In this document: positions 36,916 through 45,368 of the stretch, piece by piece | How the letters are laid out: each line of letters opens with the position of its first letter | Position numbering within the stretch: the first letter of the stretch is position 1 | Assembly: GCA_041397765.1 (NCBI GenBank) | Contig: JAWKWA010000008.1 | Span: forward strand, 143,593-207,592 | Source: JAWKWA01 sp041397765 | GTDB lineage: Bacteria > Pseudomonadota > Alphaproteobacteria > Rhizobiales > Hyphomicrobiaceae | DNA length: 64,000 bases | Reading direction: 5' to 3' | Position numbers and translations under genes: made by a program | The notes under the pieces: model-generated | The model's input: only the letters and a program-made list of their open reading frames with translations | Told to the model about the DNA's origin: nothing | Database searches by the model: none

Positions 36916-38100
36916 ATGGCCGACAAGACAGAGCCGATGCCAGCAGCGCGGCCAGCGCGCCGACGCGCGGCAGCGGATCGCCCGCCGGCAATCGGTGGCA
37001 TCCTCCCCTGCCAGCAGATCGAGGCCCTCGCAAAGTCGGGCGCCATCCGGCCGGGCCAGCCCCTCGCCGCCGGCCAGATCCAGCCCGCGAGCCTCGATCT
37101 CCGCCTCGGCGCGGTCGCCTACCGCGTGCGGGCGAGCTTCCTGCCGCCGCCCGACGTGCCGATCGAGGAACGGCTGAAGGATCTGTCCCTGCACGCCATC
37201 GACCTGACGGCCGGCGCCGTGCTCGAGACCGGCTGCGTCTATGTCGTGCCGCTGATCGAGGCGCTCGCCCTGCCCGCCGACATCGCCGCCGCCGCCAATC
37301 CCAAGAGCTCGACCGGCCGCCTCGACGTCTTCACCCGCGTCATCGCCGATGGCGTGACGGCCTTCGACCAGATTCCGGCCGGCTTCGCGGGCCGCCTCTA
37401 CGCCGAGATCTGCCCGCAGACCTTCCCGGTCGTCGTCCGCCTCGGCTCGACGCTGACCCAGATCCGCTTCCGCCACGGCGATCCGCGCGAGGACGATGCC
37501 GCGCTCGCCCGTCTGCACGGCGCCGATCCGCTGGTCTCGGGAGGCATCGCCGACATCGCCGGCGGCATCGCCCTCTCGGTCGACCTGTCGATGGGGCTCG
37601 CCGGCCGTGGCGGCCTCGTCGGTTACCGCGCCAAGCGCAATACCGGCGTCGTCGATGTCGACCGGCCGGGTGCCTGCGAGATCGACGACTACTGGGAGGC
37701 GATCGAGCTGAAGCCGGAGCGCCGCCGCCTCATTCTCGACCCCGACCAGTTCTACATCCTCGCCTCCAAGGAGGCGGTGTCGATCCCCCCGACCCATGCT
37801 GCCGAGATGCTGCCTTTCAATCCCCTCGTCGGCGAGTTCCGTGTGCACTATGCGGGCTTCATGGACCCGGGCTTCGGCCATGCCGGCACGGGCGGCAGCG
37901 GTGCCCGCGTCGTGCTCGAGGTTCGCTCGCACAAGGTTCCCTTCATCCTCGAGGACGGCCAGATCATCGGGCGCCTCGTCTATGAGCGCATGCGCGAGGT
38001 GCCCGAGACCCTCTATGGCGCCGGCATCGGCAGCCACTACCAGGCGCAAGGGCTGAAGCTGTCGAAGCACTTCCGCAGCGCATCCAGGAAAGCGGTGTAG
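36916..38100 (+). CDS. dcd: 2'-deoxycytidine 5'-triphosphate deaminase (long alphaproteobacterial type)
   Basis: 394 residues, about twice a standard Dcd, as typical of the alphaproteobacterial family with two dUTPase-like domains. The first domain has PASLDLRLG and NPKSSTGRLDVFTRVI (the Ser/Arg of the nucleotide site); the second has FNPLVGEFRVHYAGFMDPGF and the terminal VPFILEDGQIIG. It deaminates dCTP to dUTP. AAGGAG lies seven bases before the ATG. It is divergent from metZ. The basic, Ala-rich first 25 residues are probably disordered. Confidence 0.9.
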   Translation: MADKTEPMPAARPARRRAAADRPPAIGGILPCQQIEALAKSGAIRPGQPLAAGQIQPASLDLRLGAVAYRVRASFLPPPDVPIEERLKDLSLHAIDLTAGAVLETGCVYVVPLIEALALPADIAAAANPKSSTGRLDVFTRVIADGVTAFDQIPAGFAGRLYAEICPQTFPVVVRLGSTLTQIRFRHGDPREDDAALARLHGADPLVSGGIADIAGGIALSVDLSMGLAGRGGLVGYRAKRNTGVVDVDRPGACEIDDYWEAIELKPERRRLILDPDQFYILASKEAVSIPPTHAAEMLPFNPLVGEFRVHYAGFMDPGFGHAGTGGSGARVVLEVRSHKVPFILEDGQIIGRLVYERMREVPETLYGAGIGSHYQAQGLKLSKHFRSASRKAV

Positions 38101-38218
38101 CGGTTCCCGCGGGCGAGCACCGCCCGGCCGCGGCCGCCTGCCATGGCCCCGCCCCGCTGTTCGCTTGACCGGCCGCGGCTCTGTGCTAGGCTCCGCGTCC
38201 TTTCGCCGACACCGGCGC

Positions 38219-38292
38219 GCGGGCGTAGTTCAATGGTAGAACGGCAGCTTCCCAAGCTGCATACGAGGGTTCGATTCCCTTCGCCCGCTCCA
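38219..38292 (+). tRNA. tRNA-Gly(CCC)
   Basis: 74 bases including an encoded CCA. The acceptor stem is GCGGGCG/CGCCCGC, the D-arm TAGTTCAATGGTAGAAC, the anticodon stem GCAGC/GCTGC around loop TTCCCAA (anticodon CCC), and the T-loop GGTTCGATTCC. Confidence 0.97.
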
Positions 38293-38464
38293 ATGAAATC
38301 AATTACTTACCGAAACTCTCGTCAAGCTGGCGACCTGCATGCCGGCGTGCCACAGGCAATCCCGCGCGTGGCCGGGAGCTGGTTATGTGACGCTTGCGAC
38401 CGCGCCCCGCCTCATTCGAGCGGCCACCGTGGCCGGGCCCCCGCGAACCTCGCCCGCTGCCGGT

Positions 38465-40021
38465 TCACACGAACAGGAAGTCCGCCGCCGTGAAGTGGTC
38501 GGCCGAGACGCCCCACACGACGATCTCGTCACTTTGCAGGCCATGCACCGGCGTCGCCACCGAGATGACGGTATTGGCCCCCGAGCTCTCGATCCGGAGG
38601 TCGCCGAAGTCGTGGACGCCGAGATAGCCGCCCGCATGGGTCGCGATCTGGATCTTGTCGATGCCATCCTCGAAGCCGAAGATCGTGTCGCTGCCGCCGC
38701 CGCTCGGGCGCAGGCTGAAAACGAAGGTGTCGTGCCCCGCCTCGCCGAGCAGCCAGTCATTGCCGCCGTCGCCGACGAGCACATCGTCGCCATCGCCGCC
38801 ATAGAGAACGTCGTTGCCGGTGCCGCCTGACATCGTATCGTTTCCGGCGCCGCCACGCATGATGTCGCGGCCGTCACCGCCCGACAGCACATCCGCGCCA
38901 CCGCGCCCATCCATGACGTCGTCGCCCGCCCCGCCCTCGATCGCATTGCGAGCGCTGTTGCCGTAGAGATAGTCGTCGAAATCGGACCCGGTCAGGTTCT
39001 CGATGGTGCCGAGGATGTCGAGGCCGGCGCTCAGCGTGTTCTGCACGCCTCCGATCGCCAGATCGACCGCGACGCCCCCGGTGGCGCTTGCATAGCTGGC
39101 GGTGTCGATGCCATCGCCGCCGACCATCAGGTCGTCGCCCTTGCCGCCATCGAGCACGTCGTCGCCGACATCGCCGCTCAGCACATCGTTGCCGTCGCCG
39201 CCGATGAGGATGTCGTTGCCGGGATCGCCGAGGAGGAAGTCGTTGCCGCCGCGCCCCTCGAGCACGTCGTTGCCGAGGCTGCCGACCAGCGTGTTGTCGG
39301 CCGCGTCGCCGAGCAGGTGGTCGTCGAACACCGTGCCGATCACGCTTTCGACCTCGTCGATCGTGTCGCGGCCCGCGCCCAGCGTGTCCTGTGCCGTGGT
39401 GATCGCGAGGTCGACCGTCACCGCAGCCGTCGAATGTCCGTAGTCGACCTGGTCGAAGCCGTCGCCGCCCTTCATGACGTCGTCGCCATCGCCGCCGATG
39501 AAGACGTCGCTACCCTTGCCGCCGAACAGCAGGTCGTCGCCGCCGCGCCCCTCGAGCCGATCGTTGCCGTCGCCTCCCCGCATCGTGTTGGCGAGCCCGT
39601 CGCCGAACAGCTTGTCTTCGTGGGCCGAGCCGATGACGCCTTCGATGGAGGTCAGCGTGTCCTTGCCCGCACCCAGCGTGTTCTGCGCGCCCGTGAGTTC
39701 CAGATCGACGCGCACGCCCGTCTGCGCGCTCTTGTAGGAGGCGAGGTCGAAGCCCTTGCCGCCGTCGAGCCGGTCATTGCCTTCGCCGCCCTCGAGCACA
39801 TCGTCGCCCTTGCCGCCGTCGAGCCGGTCGTTTCCGGCATCGCCGAACAGCCTGTCGTCGCCGTTCTCTCCGAACAGGCGGTCCCTTCCTGCCCCGCCGC
39901 TGATCAGATCGTCGCCCTTGCCCCCCTCGATGAGGTCGTTGTCGCCATTGCCGAAGATGCGGTCGTCGCCATCGGTTCCGATGATATGGTTCTTTCGGCC
40001 GTTGCCTCTGATCGTCGCCAT
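38465..40021 (-). CDS. RTX (hemolysin-type) calcium-binding repeat protein
   Basis: 518 residues, built almost entirely of RTX nonapeptides (pattern GGxGxDxLx). At least three long modules each contain a DxASYxSA / VDLxxxxAQNTLGAGxD spacer flanked by nonapeptide rows, which points to internal duplication. The start MATIRGNGRKNHIIGTDGDD goes straight into repeats, so there is no catalytic domain. A C-terminal block (FVFSLRPSGGGSDTIFGFED) resembles the type I secretion end. It is acidic, probably secreted and folds in calcium. No exporter genes are nearby. Confidence 0.85.
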   Translation of the reverse strand: MATIRGNGRKNHIIGTDGDDRIFGNGDNDLIEGGKGDDLISGGAGRDRLFGENGDDRLFGDAGNDRLDGGKGDDVLEGGEGNDRLDGGKGFDLASYKSAQTGVRVDLELTGAQNTLGAGKDTLTSIEGVIGSAHEDKLFGDGLANTMRGGDGNDRLEGRGGDDLLFGGKGSDVFIGGDGDDVMKGGDGFDQVDYGHSTAAVTVDLAITTAQDTLGAGRDTIDEVESVIGTVFDDHLLGDAADNTLVGSLGNDVLEGRGGNDFLLGDPGNDILIGGDGNDVLSGDVGDDVLDGGKGDDLMVGGDGIDTASYASATGGVAVDLAIGGVQNTLSAGLDILGTIENLTGSDFDDYLYGNSARNAIEGGAGDDVMDGRGGADVLSGGDGRDIMRGGAGNDTMSGGTGNDVLYGGDGDDVLVGDGGNDWLLGEAGHDTFVFSLRPSGGGSDTIFGFEDGIDKIQIATHAGGYLGVHDFGDLRIESSGANTVISVATPVHGLQSDEIVVWGVSADHFTAADFLFV

Positions 40022-40327
40022 GGCTCACCTTCCCGGTTGCAGGACGATGCTGTCGCCGAAGCCAGCATCGGTTGCTTCAGATGTGGTTGGCGGCAGGCCG
40101 ACCTCCTGTTACCCGGGTGACAGGGGGATGAATTTTCGTTCAGCATTTTGCCGGCGACACAATGCGGTTGCCGTGTCGGAACGCCGGGAGCTGGCCCGCA
40201 CTGGGTGGCATGTCTCCTCCGGAATGCCAGCATTGCGCCTTGCGTCGGCACTCGCCTGTGGTGGAACCGCGGGGACGGGCATATCGACTCCGATGGGAGT
40301 AGCGAGGCGTGGGAAGGGGGACGGACG
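40022..40327. other. Intergenic region between the RTX and FAD-oxidase genes
   Basis: 306 bases of divergent promoter space. It holds a near-perfect 20-bp palindrome (40105-40124) and nothing else that is definable; frames reading through it have no homologous content. Confidence 0.5.
40105..40124. promoter_or_regulatory. 20-bp near-perfect palindrome, candidate operator
   Basis: CCTGTTACCCGGGTGACAGG is self-complementary apart from one pair and lies between divergent genes. The bound regulator is unknown. Confidence 0.4.
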
Positions 40328-41626
40328 ATGCCGATATCCGAACCGTTCTGGTGGGAGGATGCCGGTCCGCCGGCCTCGCCGCCGCTCGATGCCCTGCCGG
40401 CCGAGGTCGACGTCCTCGTCGTCGGCGCCGGCCTGACCGGCCTGACGGCCGCCCGCACGCTCGCACGCCGGGGGCGCAGCGTTCTCGTCGCCGATGCGGG
40501 ACCGCCCGCGATCGGCGCAAGCTCCCGCAATGGCGGCATGGTGCTGGCCGGCCATCGCCAATCGCTCGACCATTTCGAGAGCCGCTATGGCACGGACCTC
40601 GGCCACCGCATGCTGCGCGAGGCCCATGTCGACATGATCCGCCACCTCGAGGACCTCATGGCCGAGGAGAGGATCGCTTGCGACTTCGCCCGCACGGGAC
40701 GCTTCAAGGGCTTCTGGCGGCCGTCCGAATACGACAAGGCCGGCCGGGAAATCGAGCGATTGGCGCGCATCGTCCCGATGGAAGCCGAACTTATTCCAAG
40801 GGCGCGCCAGGGCGAGGAGATCGCCACCGACCTCTACTCGGGCGGCGTCGTCTATCGCAATGCCGCCGCGCTCAATCCGGCCAAATGGGTGTTCGGCGTC
40901 CTGGCCGCTGCTCGGCGCGCGGGCGCGGTCGTCGCCGGCGAGACGCCCGTCCTCGGTCTCGAGCGCGACGGCACCGGCTGGCGCGCCTCGACGCCGCGCG
41001 GCCCGATCCGGGCGGGCGAGGTGCTCGTTGCGACCAACGGTTACACGCCGGCCCATCTCGCCGGCCTCAAGCGCCGCATCATCCCCGTGCCGAGCTTCAT
41101 CGTCGCGACCGAGATCCTCGGCGAGAACCGCGTCAGGAGCCTCATCCCGAAGCTTCGCACCATCGGCGAGACCCGCGACCGGCACTGCTATTATCGCCCT
41201 TCGCCCGACGGCCGGCGCATCGTCTTCGGCGGCCGCGCGGCGATGTTCGAGGTATCCGAGGGGGCGGCGCTCGCGCAGATGCGAGGCCTGCTCTCGCAGG
41301 TTTTCCCCGAGCTCAGCGATGTCGGCATCACGCATTCCTGGCGCGGCCGCACCGGCTTCACCTTCGACTTCGTCCCCCATGTCGGCCGCATCGACGGCCT
41401 CTGGCACGCCATGGGCTATTCCGGCAGCGGCAATGCCATGGCCCCCTGGCTCGGCCACAAGGCGGCCTTGCAGATGATCGGCGACCCCGACGGCGAGACG
41501 GCATTCTCACGCACGCCGTTCTCGACCCGCTGGTGGCATCGCGGCACCGCCTGGTTCCTGCCTGTCGTCGATATCGGCTTTCGCTGGAAGGACGTGCGCA
41601 ACAATCTGCGGAGGGGGAGGGGATGA
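40328..41626 (+). CDS. FAD-dependent oxidoreductase of the DAO / gamma-glutamylputrescine oxidase type
   Basis: 432 residues. It has the dinucleotide fold VLVVGAGLTGLTAARTLARR, an ASSRNGGMV loop and the C-terminal FAD-ribityl contact GYSGSGNAMAPW, as in glycine/sarcosine/gamma-glutamylputrescine oxidases. It oxidises a secondary or primary amine with FAD. GGGGGA lies six bases before the ATG. It overlaps the next gene as ATGA, and that partner is an OYE-type demethylase-like enzyme, so an N-methylated or polyamine-like substrate is likely. Confidence 0.85.
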   Translation: MPISEPFWWEDAGPPASPPLDALPAEVDVLVVGAGLTGLTAARTLARRGRSVLVADAGPPAIGASSRNGGMVLAGHRQSLDHFESRYGTDLGHRMLREAHVDMIRHLEDLMAEERIACDFARTGRFKGFWRPSEYDKAGREIERLARIVPMEAELIPRARQGEEIATDLYSGGVVYRNAAALNPAKWVFGVLAAARRAGAVVAGETPVLGLERDGTGWRASTPRGPIRAGEVLVATNGYTPAHLAGLKRRIIPVPSFIVATEILGENRVRSLIPKLRTIGETRDRHCYYRPSPDGRRIVFGGRAAMFEVSEGAALAQMRGLLSQVFPELSDVGITHSWRGRTGFTFDFVPHVGRIDGLWHAMGYSGSGNAMAPWLGHKAALQMIGDPDGETAFSRTPFSTRWWHRGTAWFLPVVDIGFRWKDVRNNLRRGRG

Positions 41627-43662
41627 GCGTCTACAGGCACCTGCTGTCGCCGATCACCATCAAGGGGCGCACCTTCCGCAACCGCGTCTTCTCGAGCGCG
41701 CACGCGCCCGGCTATGCCGAGGCTGGCCTGCCCGGCGAACGCTATCAGGCCTATCACGAGGAAAAGGCACGCGGCGGCATCGGGCTGACGATGTTCGGCG
41801 GCTCATCGAATGTCAGCCGCGACTCGGGCTCGATCTACGGACAGATCTATGTCGGCGACGACCGCGTCATCCCGGCATTCCGCGCCATGGCGAAGCGTGT
41901 CCACGCGCACGGCGCCGGGCTCATGTGCCAGATCACCCATATGGGTCGGCGCACCACCTCGGATGCGGGCGACTGGCTGCCGACCAAGGGCCCTTCTGCG
42001 ATCCGCGATCCGGCGCACCACTCGATGCCCTATGCCGTCTCGGCCCGTGAGATCGCCCGCATCGTCGCGGCCTTCGCCGATGGCGCCCGGCGCTGCCGCG
42101 AGGGCGGGCTCGACGGTGTCGAGATCCTCGGCTCGGCGCACATCCTCGGCCAGTTCCTCTCCCCGCTCGCCAACCGCCGCGCCGATGCCTATGGCGGCAG
42201 CCTCGAGGCCCGCGCCCGCTTCCTGTTCGAGGTGCTGGAGGCGGTGAGGCAAGCTGTCGGCGAGGAGTTCCTCGTCAGCCTGCGCACCAATTTCGATGAA
42301 TCGAACGAGGCCGGCCTCTCGCCCGAGGAAGGTGTCGAGCTCGCCCGCCTCGTCGGCCGGCACGGTGCCGCCGACATCCTCAATGTCAACGGCGCCTATG
42401 GCGGCACGCATATGGGCCTTGCCGAATACATGCCCGCCATGGGCTTTCCCTCCGCTCCCTATGTCGAGCTTGCGCGCCGCGTGCGCGAGGCCAGCGGCAT
42501 GGTCACCTTGCAGGCCGCCCGCCTCTCCGATCCCGCCACCGCCGACTGGGCGATCGGCGCAGGCCATGTCGACATGGCCGGACTGACTCGCCCGCACATG
42601 GCCGATCCCGAAATCGTCGTGAAGCTCATGCGCGGCGAGGAAAGCCGCATCCGTCCCTGCGTCGGCGCCGGTTATTGCGGCGACCGCATCTATGTCGGCC
42701 GCGATGCGCTCTGCCAGCACAATGTCTCGACGGGCCGCGAGGCCTGGCTGCCCGCGCGGATCGCCCGCGCCGGCGAGCGGCTGCGCGTCGTCGTCGTCGG
42801 CGGCGGCGTGGCCGGCATGGAAGCGGCGCGCGTGCTGGCGTTGCGCGGCCATGGCGTGACGCTGCTCGAGGCCGCCCCCCGCCTCGGCGGTCAGGTCCTG
42901 CTCGCGGCCAAGGGCGGCTGGCGCCGGGATATGATCGGCATCGCCGACTGGCTGGCCGCCGAGGTCGCGCGCGTCGGCGTCGAGGTCCGCCTCGACATGC
43001 TGGCCGACGCCGCCGACATCATGGCGCTCCAGCCCGATGTGGTGATCGCTGCGACCGGTGGCACGCCCGATACCGAGCTGCCGCGTGGCGGCGGCGAGCT
43101 TCTGCTGACCGTCTGGGACGTGCTCGGCGGCGAGGCGAAGGCGCGCGGCGAGACGCTCGTCTTCGACGCCGTCGGCGGTCATGCCGCCTTGTCGCTCGCG
43201 GACCGTCTGGCCGCAGAGGGCACGAGCCTCGTCTTTGCGACCAGCGACCGTCACATCGGCCGTGCGATAGGCGGCAACAACGCGCCGGTTTATCTGCGCA
43301 ATCTCGGGCGCGCGGGCGTTGTCACGATCAGCGACGTCGCCCTTGTCGGCCTGGAGCGTGCCGGCAACCGGCTGAAGGCCCATCTGCGCCACGCCTACAC
43401 GCGCGAAACCGAGGCGCGGGTCTTCGACATTGTCATCGCCGATCTCGGCACGCGCTCGGCGAGCGAGCCGTTCGATGCTCTCGTGTCGGGGGCCTGCAAT
43501 CTCGGCGAACTCGATTTCGAGGCGCTCGCCACGCTGTCGCCTCAGCCGCTCGACACCAATCCTTCCGGGCGTTACCGCCTCTACCGCATCGGCGACGCCC
43601 TGACACCTCGCGACATCCACGCCGCCATCCTCGACGCCAATCGCCTCTGCCGCGTCATCTGA
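41623..43662 (+). CDS. OYE-family NADH:flavin oxidoreductase (DgcA/2,4-dienoyl-CoA-reductase-like)
   Basis: 679 residues. An N-terminal TIM barrel of the old yellow enzyme family (residues 1-350, with CQITHMGRR) is followed by a Fe-S region CVGAGYCGDRIYVGRDALC with three visible Cys. An FAD/NAD domain with VVVVGGGVAGMEAARVLALR comes last. The C-V-G-A-x-Y-C spacing resembles dimethylglycine/stachydrine demethylases rather than FadH. The ATGA overlap with the FAD oxidase makes a catabolic operon for an N-methylated amine plausible. The substrate is an inference. Confidence 0.85.
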   Translation: MSVYRHLLSPITIKGRTFRNRVFSSAHAPGYAEAGLPGERYQAYHEEKARGGIGLTMFGGSSNVSRDSGSIYGQIYVGDDRVIPAFRAMAKRVHAHGAGLMCQITHMGRRTTSDAGDWLPTKGPSAIRDPAHHSMPYAVSAREIARIVAAFADGARRCREGGLDGVEILGSAHILGQFLSPLANRRADAYGGSLEARARFLFEVLEAVRQAVGEEFLVSLRTNFDESNEAGLSPEEGVELARLVGRHGAADILNVNGAYGGTHMGLAEYMPAMGFPSAPYVELARRVREASGMVTLQAARLSDPATADWAIGAGHVDMAGLTRPHMADPEIVVKLMRGEESRIRPCVGAGYCGDRIYVGRDALCQHNVSTGREAWLPARIARAGERLRVVVVGGGVAGMEAARVLALRGHGVTLLEAAPRLGGQVLLAAKGGWRRDMIGIADWLAAEVARVGVEVRLDMLADAADIMALQPDVVIAATGGTPDTELPRGGGELLLTVWDVLGGEAKARGETLVFDAVGGHAALSLADRLAAEGTSLVFATSDRHIGRAIGGNNAPVYLRNLGRAGVVTISDVALVGLERAGNRLKAHLRHAYTRETEARVFDIVIADLGTRSASEPFDALVSGACNLGELDFEALATLSPQPLDTNPSGRYRLYRIGDALTPRDIHAAILDANRLCRVI

Positions 43663-44319
43663 TCGCCTCGGGTTCGGCGCGCCGACGTCGCGACGCCGCC
43701 CCCCCGCCTCCCCCGCATGATCTCCTGCGCATCACCGTCCTGGAATGGCCGAGGGCTCGGTCCGCCGAGCCGTCGCATGCGGCATGTTGGATCCTTGGAC
43801 CGGCCACGCTTCCGTGGACCGCCATGGCGTTCGGATCAGTCCTGTTCTGATCTTGGCCTCAGCGTCGGGGGCCAAAGGACAAGCAAGTACTATGTCTCGC
43901 TCGCCAACGACGAGGCCGACATCGAAACGGCCTGCGAAGCCATCACGCAGGCCACCCTGGGCTCGAGGATAAGCACCCGGCACCGTGGCCGCCGCCGCGT
44001 GGAAGTGGCTCGGGTCCGGCAATGCGACTCGTGCCACCGATGGACGCCCCGTCGGGAGGGACTTCCGGTTGCCGCCGCCCGAGCTGGCCGCGGCATCACG
44101 CCCCTCGTCTCCACGCGGTGGTAGCCGTCGAGTCCTCAATACCGTCCATCAATTGCCCACACTGAGCCAATTGCGAATAGCCGCTTCCCACAGTATACCC
44201 ACAAAATTGTGCAATCGTGGCGCGCTATTGCATGTTTCAAACCGGCGCATACTCTCTCGTGTCGCGATCACATCCGTCATAGGGGACCATCGCAGTATTC
44301 CTCACCGCTGACGAACGAC
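43663..44319. other. Gene-poor stretch, beginning of the rearranged region
   Basis: 657 bases without a supported gene. A short + strand stretch near 43887-43965 (KYYVSLANDEADIETACEAI) resembles the C-terminal end of an aminotransferase but cannot be extended. The part 44120-44320 is more AT-rich and probably holds the promoter of the next gene. Confidence 0.4.
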
Positions 44320-45009
44320 ATGGCACTCAGGAAAGACGTCATCGAGGCGCTCGCGCCGGACCAGTCCTCGCTCGCCGCGGCTCTCAAGCTCTTGAAACCC
44401 GCAAGCTGGCCGACAATTGCGCGTGACGCATCGGTATCGCTCTTGTGGGGTGAGTGTCAGGGATCCGGTGCGTCGCCCTATCGCGTCGTCGTTGCTCTGC
44501 CTGATCTCGGTTACAAATGTACCTGCCCGAGCCGCAAGTTTCCCTGCAAGCACGTGCTGGCAGTCATGTGGATGCAGGTCGACAAGCCTGACCGCTTCCT
44601 CGAGGTGTCACCGCCCGAGTGGGTCGCAGACTGGCTGTCGCGAAGGCGACCGAAAGTCGCGGCCGCGCCACGTTCCGACGGGGAGGCAAACGTCCCGCGA
44701 AGCGCCACGAAGTCTTTCGACAGTGCGCTTGCTGATGCCGAGAGCGAAGGGGCATCGGCGGATGCGCCGCCTGACCCGAAGGCGACCGCCCGGGCTGCAG
44801 CACAACGCGAGCGCTTGAAGCAGGAGCGCGAAGCCGCGATCCAGAATGGTCTCGACGAACTCGATCGATGGATCGTCGCTCGGCGTCGTATTGAAAGAAT
44901 GCAATGCGCGGCGGCCTCAATGCCTCTCAGCCGACAGTGGCCCGCTGGCTTGGCGACATCCGCGATTGAGTCGATCGAAACAACTGCGCGAAACGTCCTC
45001 ACCGCCTAA
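44320..45009 (+). CDS. SWIM zinc-finger protein, truncated
   Basis: 229 residues. The SWIM motif C-x-C-x6-C-x-H is clear in CTCPSRKFPCKH near residue 70, after the usual N-terminal SWIM-protein region. An Ala/Arg-rich coil follows up to GLDELDRWI. Full-length SWIM proteins of this type continue about 200 residues beyond that point, but here the frame enters unrelated sequence and stops at 45009. The usual neighbours (MoxR ATPase, VWA protein) are absent. The gene therefore appears cut at a rearrangement joint; whether the remainder functions is unknown. Confidence 0.6.
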   Translation: MALRKDVIEALAPDQSSLAAALKLLKPASWPTIARDASVSLLWGECQGSGASPYRVVVALPDLGYKCTCPSRKFPCKHVLAVMWMQVDKPDRFLEVSPPEWVADWLSRRRPKVAAAPRSDGEANVPRSATKSFDSALADAESEGASADAPPDPKATARAAAQRERLKQEREAAIQNGLDELDRWIVARRRIERMQCAAASMPLSRQWPAGLATSAIESIETTARNVLTA

Positions 45010-45036
45010 GGCTTGATTTTGCCCGCGCGCATCGCT

Positions 45037-45115
45037 CTACCACGTGTAGGGATGCTCGGGCGCGCGCAGGATCCTTTCTGTCGGCCCCGTCTCGACGATG
45101 CGGCCGAGATGGTCG
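45037..45115 (-). pseudogene. Tail fragment of an oligopeptide/dipeptide ABC transporter ATPase
   Basis: The minus strand encodes GRIVETGPTERILRAPEHPY followed by T-W and a stop at 45037. The stretch GRIVE-x-G-x3-I-x5-HPYT is the well-known end of OppD/DppD/OppF nucleotide-binding domains. The preceding domain is absent, so this is a remnant. Confidence 0.6.
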
Positions 45116-45259
45116 AGCGGACGCCCGCGGCGATGGTCGGGTCCGCACTCTTGGGTTCGTTGCGCAAGGCTTCGTTCAGGGAACGGCCCTGCTCACGTCT
45201 CGCCGAGCCCTCTCTCGCCCGCACGGCGCCTGTATCATGGCAGGAAGCGACCAACAAAA

Positions 45260-45273
45260 CAAACGGCCGTTTG
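45260..45273 (+). promoter_or_regulatory. PsrA-type palindrome 1 (N4)
   Basis: CAAACGGCCGTTTG is a perfect 14-bp palindrome about 95 bases upstream of the CoA-transferase start. It fits the PsrA/TetR operator form CAAAC-N2-4-GTTTG. Confidence 0.6.
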
Positions 45274-45368
45274 ATTTTTGTCTTGCCGTGGACTAGCCTT
45301 GGCATGAGAGCTCGGTTGGCCCGGGGACTGGTCCCTGCGCTTTGATCGGTGCGAAGCGAGGATGGTCG

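Larger units (their letters stand above)
45010..45368. other. Scar region and promoter of the CoA-transferase operon
   Basis: 359 bases between the truncated SWIM gene and the CoA-transferase. They contain the tail of an oligopeptide ABC ATPase (45037-45115) and the CAAAC/GTTTG palindrome (45260-45273). The rest is featureless. Confidence 0.5.

Noticed and set aside
43887..43965. C-terminal fragment of an aminotransferase
   Set aside because: About 20 residues look right but nothing upstream continues the similarity, so it is mentioned only in the gap note.
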